Assembly (NCBI GenBank): GCA_963573315.1
Contig: OY752140.1
Coordinates: 4,216,001 to 4,280,000, forward strand
Reading direction: 5' to 3'
Source: Entomortierella parvispora
Taxonomy: Eukaryota > Mortierellomycota > Mortierellomycetes > Mortierellales > Mortierellaceae
DNA length: 64,000 nucleotides
Under the pieces are notes generated by a model that was given only the letters and a program-made list of their open reading frames with translations, ran no database searches and was not told the origin of the DNA. The translations under genes and the position numbers were made by a program. Positions 62,334-64,000 of the stretch are shown here, one piece after another (the stretch's first letter is position 1; the number at the start of each line of letters is the position of its first letter).

Positions 62334-63303
62334 TTATTGCCAACCCGGCACTGTCTCTGTTGGCAAAAGAGTCGGCTCAGCAGACCCTGGATGGGACGGT
62401 GTTTGCCCCTGGTGCTGCGTGTTTGTGTGCGTGTGCATGTTCTCGTGCGCGTGCGCGTGCACGGCTGGTTCGCTGTTCCCAAGCTCAATGGCGATTTTGC
62501 TGCCCCCTTTGACTTCGACCTTTTTGTCCCCAGTCTCGTCCTGACCTTCCACCTCGCCCTCGTCCTCCTCAAGATCCTCGGTACCACTAACAAACGAGTT
62601 TGTGTGGAACTGACTGCTCCTGGCATAGATCTTGATCAGGTCATCTCTCCTTTGAGTCCATTTTGTCAGTTCCTCCCCTCGGTGGGCCGCCACAGAGCTG
62701 GCAGTGGACCAAGTTGAGATGGGTCTACCCTGGGTATCGTGTCTGATGACGACGGGGACAGGGGCACGGGTTCGATTGGTGTTGAAGTAGGAGGTACTTT
62801 GGCGTCTTTCCAAGAGTCGTTCTCGTTCTCCCCTCTCATAGTCGTCATCGTTATCTTCGTAGTCGTCCTGGGTCCTGTTGGAAGAATAATAGCTTTTCCA
62901 GGAAGAAGAACCGGCAGCGGAGGGGGAAGGGGTGACATGAAGGGTCTTTATCCTTTTATAGAGACATTGTGCAATCAAAAGAGTCGAACCCACAATGGCG
63001 AGGAAGACGCCAATGATGATGATGGGCAAAAGAAAAGATATGGCTTGGTGCCTTGTAGAGGCTTTTGTTCCAGTAGCGAATACAGAAAGAGATGGAGAGA
63101 TACAAGTATTTAGTTCATGATCAGACAAAGAGGGCTCAAAGTGAGGAGAAGATATACCAAAGACATGGAAGAGGAGGACGAGGGTTCTTACTGTTGGGCG
63201 ATATGATACTGGGCTGTGGCTGGGTGATGGTCCAACCTAGTCCAGAACCACCTGCACCTGCAGAGGAGGAGGATGGACTAGTGTATGGGAGTGGGATCCA
63301 CAT
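62334..63303 (-). CDS. Single-pass membrane protein of unknown function
   Basis: The predicted gene has two minus-strand exons, 63303-63192 and 63061-62334, giving 279 residues. The N-terminal part (MWIPLPYTSPSSSSAGAGGS) is Ser/Gly/Pro-rich. One strong membrane helix follows (AISFLLPIIIIGVFLAIVGS TLLIAQ), then a basic KRIK stop-transfer cluster. The cytoplasmic tail of about 200 residues is acidic (DDYEDNDDDYERGERERLLE) and ends with a His-rich stretch (AVHAHAHENMHTHTNTQHQG). The topology recalls fungal wall-stress sensors or Mid2-like proteins, but no Cys-rich extracellular domain is present. The splice acceptor (AAAAG) is weak. An upstream in-frame ATG at 63474 would add a Leu/Ser/Cys-rich segment that translates the CT repeat and could mimic a signal peptide. 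I recognise no family. Confidence 0.55.
62412..62464. repeat. GT/GC-alternating simple sequence within the membrane-protein gene
   Basis: A purine-pyrimidine alternating run (GTGTTTGTGTGCGTGTGCAT, then GTGCGCGTGCGCGTGC) encodes the His-rich AHAHENMHTHTNT on the minus strand. Alternating GC/GT DNA can adopt Z-form; that is a structural possibility only. Confidence 0.6.
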
Positions 63304-64000
63304 GGATTCTGTGTTCTTGTGGGTGGTGCAGAAGGACTGGAGGAGAAGGAGGGGTGACAAACAGAGAGGACAGAAAGAGAGAGACAGAGAGACAGAGAGA
63401 CAGAGAGACGGTTGAAGGAGAAGGTGCAGTTCAGTGCAGCGAGGAGGAGGAGAACAGCAACAAAGGGGGAACAAGAGCTAAGAAGAGAGTCACGATCAGA
63501 GAGAGATGAATGAGGATGAGAGAGATGAATGAACAGAACAAAGAAGCGTGGGCAGTAATGTGATTTCCATGAATCGAAGAAAACGTCTCACATGAGCTCT
63601 GTCATAGTCTCCCTCCGTTCTCTTTCCCGTTGTCTTCTTGCATGTCTCTCTCTTTCTCTCCGGTGGATCGATGGAGGGCGGTGCAAGACAAGATTCTCTC
63701 GCTCTCTCTCTCTCTCTTTCACCTGTGTTGTTGTTGTGTTCTTCACCTCCTCGCCCTCTTCGCCCTCTTTCGCTGGTCGGTGGGTGAGAGCTTCCCTGTG
63801 CGCAGCAACGTGAGCTTATTTATTTTTTTTTTTTTTTTATTCTCCCTCTTCCGAGGTGCCAGGTCTGTGTGTGCATGTTGAAGAACATGGCAAGATGAAA
63901 GAGAATGACATGCACACACATGAACGGACCCGAGAGTCAGGGGGGTCAGGGAGAAAGAAATAGACAGCCCCCGCCACTCATGGAAAAAGTCGGAGAAGGC
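63304..64000. other. Upstream region of the membrane-protein gene and window end
   Basis: GACAGAGA repeats (63375-63412, sense-strand CT), further CT-rich sequence on the plus strand at 63600-63720 including a CTCTCT run, and a T18-like run (63818-63838). No gene recognised before the window edge. Confidence 0.4.

Noticed and set aside
62071-62626. Several short frames on both strands near the membrane-protein 3' end
   Set aside because: Arg/Thr-rich or Cys-rich translations of GT/GC simple sequence antisense to or out of frame with the membrane-protein exon.

Overview
The window reads as nuclear DNA of an early-diverging filamentous fungus, probably Mortierellomycota or a related Mucoromycota lineage. 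This is inferred from protein content and gene style, not from a database search. Genes are rich in introns (up to ten exons, most introns about 60-150 nt, GT-AG). Start codons often follow long pyrimidine tracts on the sense strand. The gene set is eukaryotic housekeeping plus fungus-specific families: VTC polyphosphate polymerase, Cu-only cell-wall superoxide dismutase, Apd1-like ferredoxin and Sel1-repeat proteins. Exon coordinates were assembled by hand from splice signals, reading phase and remembered family motifs, so individual boundaries are predictions.

Layout, left to right. 1-620: 3' end of an unrecognised gene. 788-2119: aldose 1-epimerase. 2404-2739 (-): small predicted mitochondrial protein, divergent from RPN1 (3143-6536). 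7191-9328 (-): kanadaptin-type FHA/dsRNA-binding protein. 10861-12944: UGP1. 12945-17516: long gene-poor stretch. 17517-19070: GPI-anchored Cu-only SOD. 19674-20632 (-): metallo-beta-lactamase-fold hydrolase. 21258-24904 (-): leucine-rich-repeat protein. 26332-27672: Apd1-like protein. 28146-30270 (-): JMJD6-type JmjC oxygenase. 30367-33091 (-): RRN7/TAF1B, divergent from PRP38B (33333-35037). 35395-37557: decayed Sel1-repeat gene carrying a minisatellite. 37983-44936 (-): CHD/Mi-2 chromatin remodeller. 44937-47475: GA/CT-rich spacer. 47476-50090 (-): VTC4-type protein. 51299-51870: small basic protein, possibly Alb1. 52320-54324: mRNA capping guanylyltransferase. 55027-55473: small secreted protein. 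56269-59211: SERRATE/ARS2. 59586-61613 (-): prenylcysteine oxidase. 62334-63303 (-): single-pass membrane protein.

Functionally the window holds many RNA-metabolism genes: Pol I initiation (RRN7), splicing (PRP38B, JMJD6), capping (CEG1), cap-proximal RNA processing (SERRATE) and possibly 60S maturation (Alb1). It also holds cell-surface and carbohydrate genes (UGP1, SOD, secreted protein, epimerase) and proteasome, chromatin and phosphate-storage genes. I see no biosynthetic cluster, intact transposon, CRISPR array, rRNA or convincing tRNA. The most unusual features are predicted 8-nt and 12-nt microexons, a GC-AG intron, a terminal exon with only two sense bases, and a 135-bp higher-order minisatellite inside the dying Sel1 gene.
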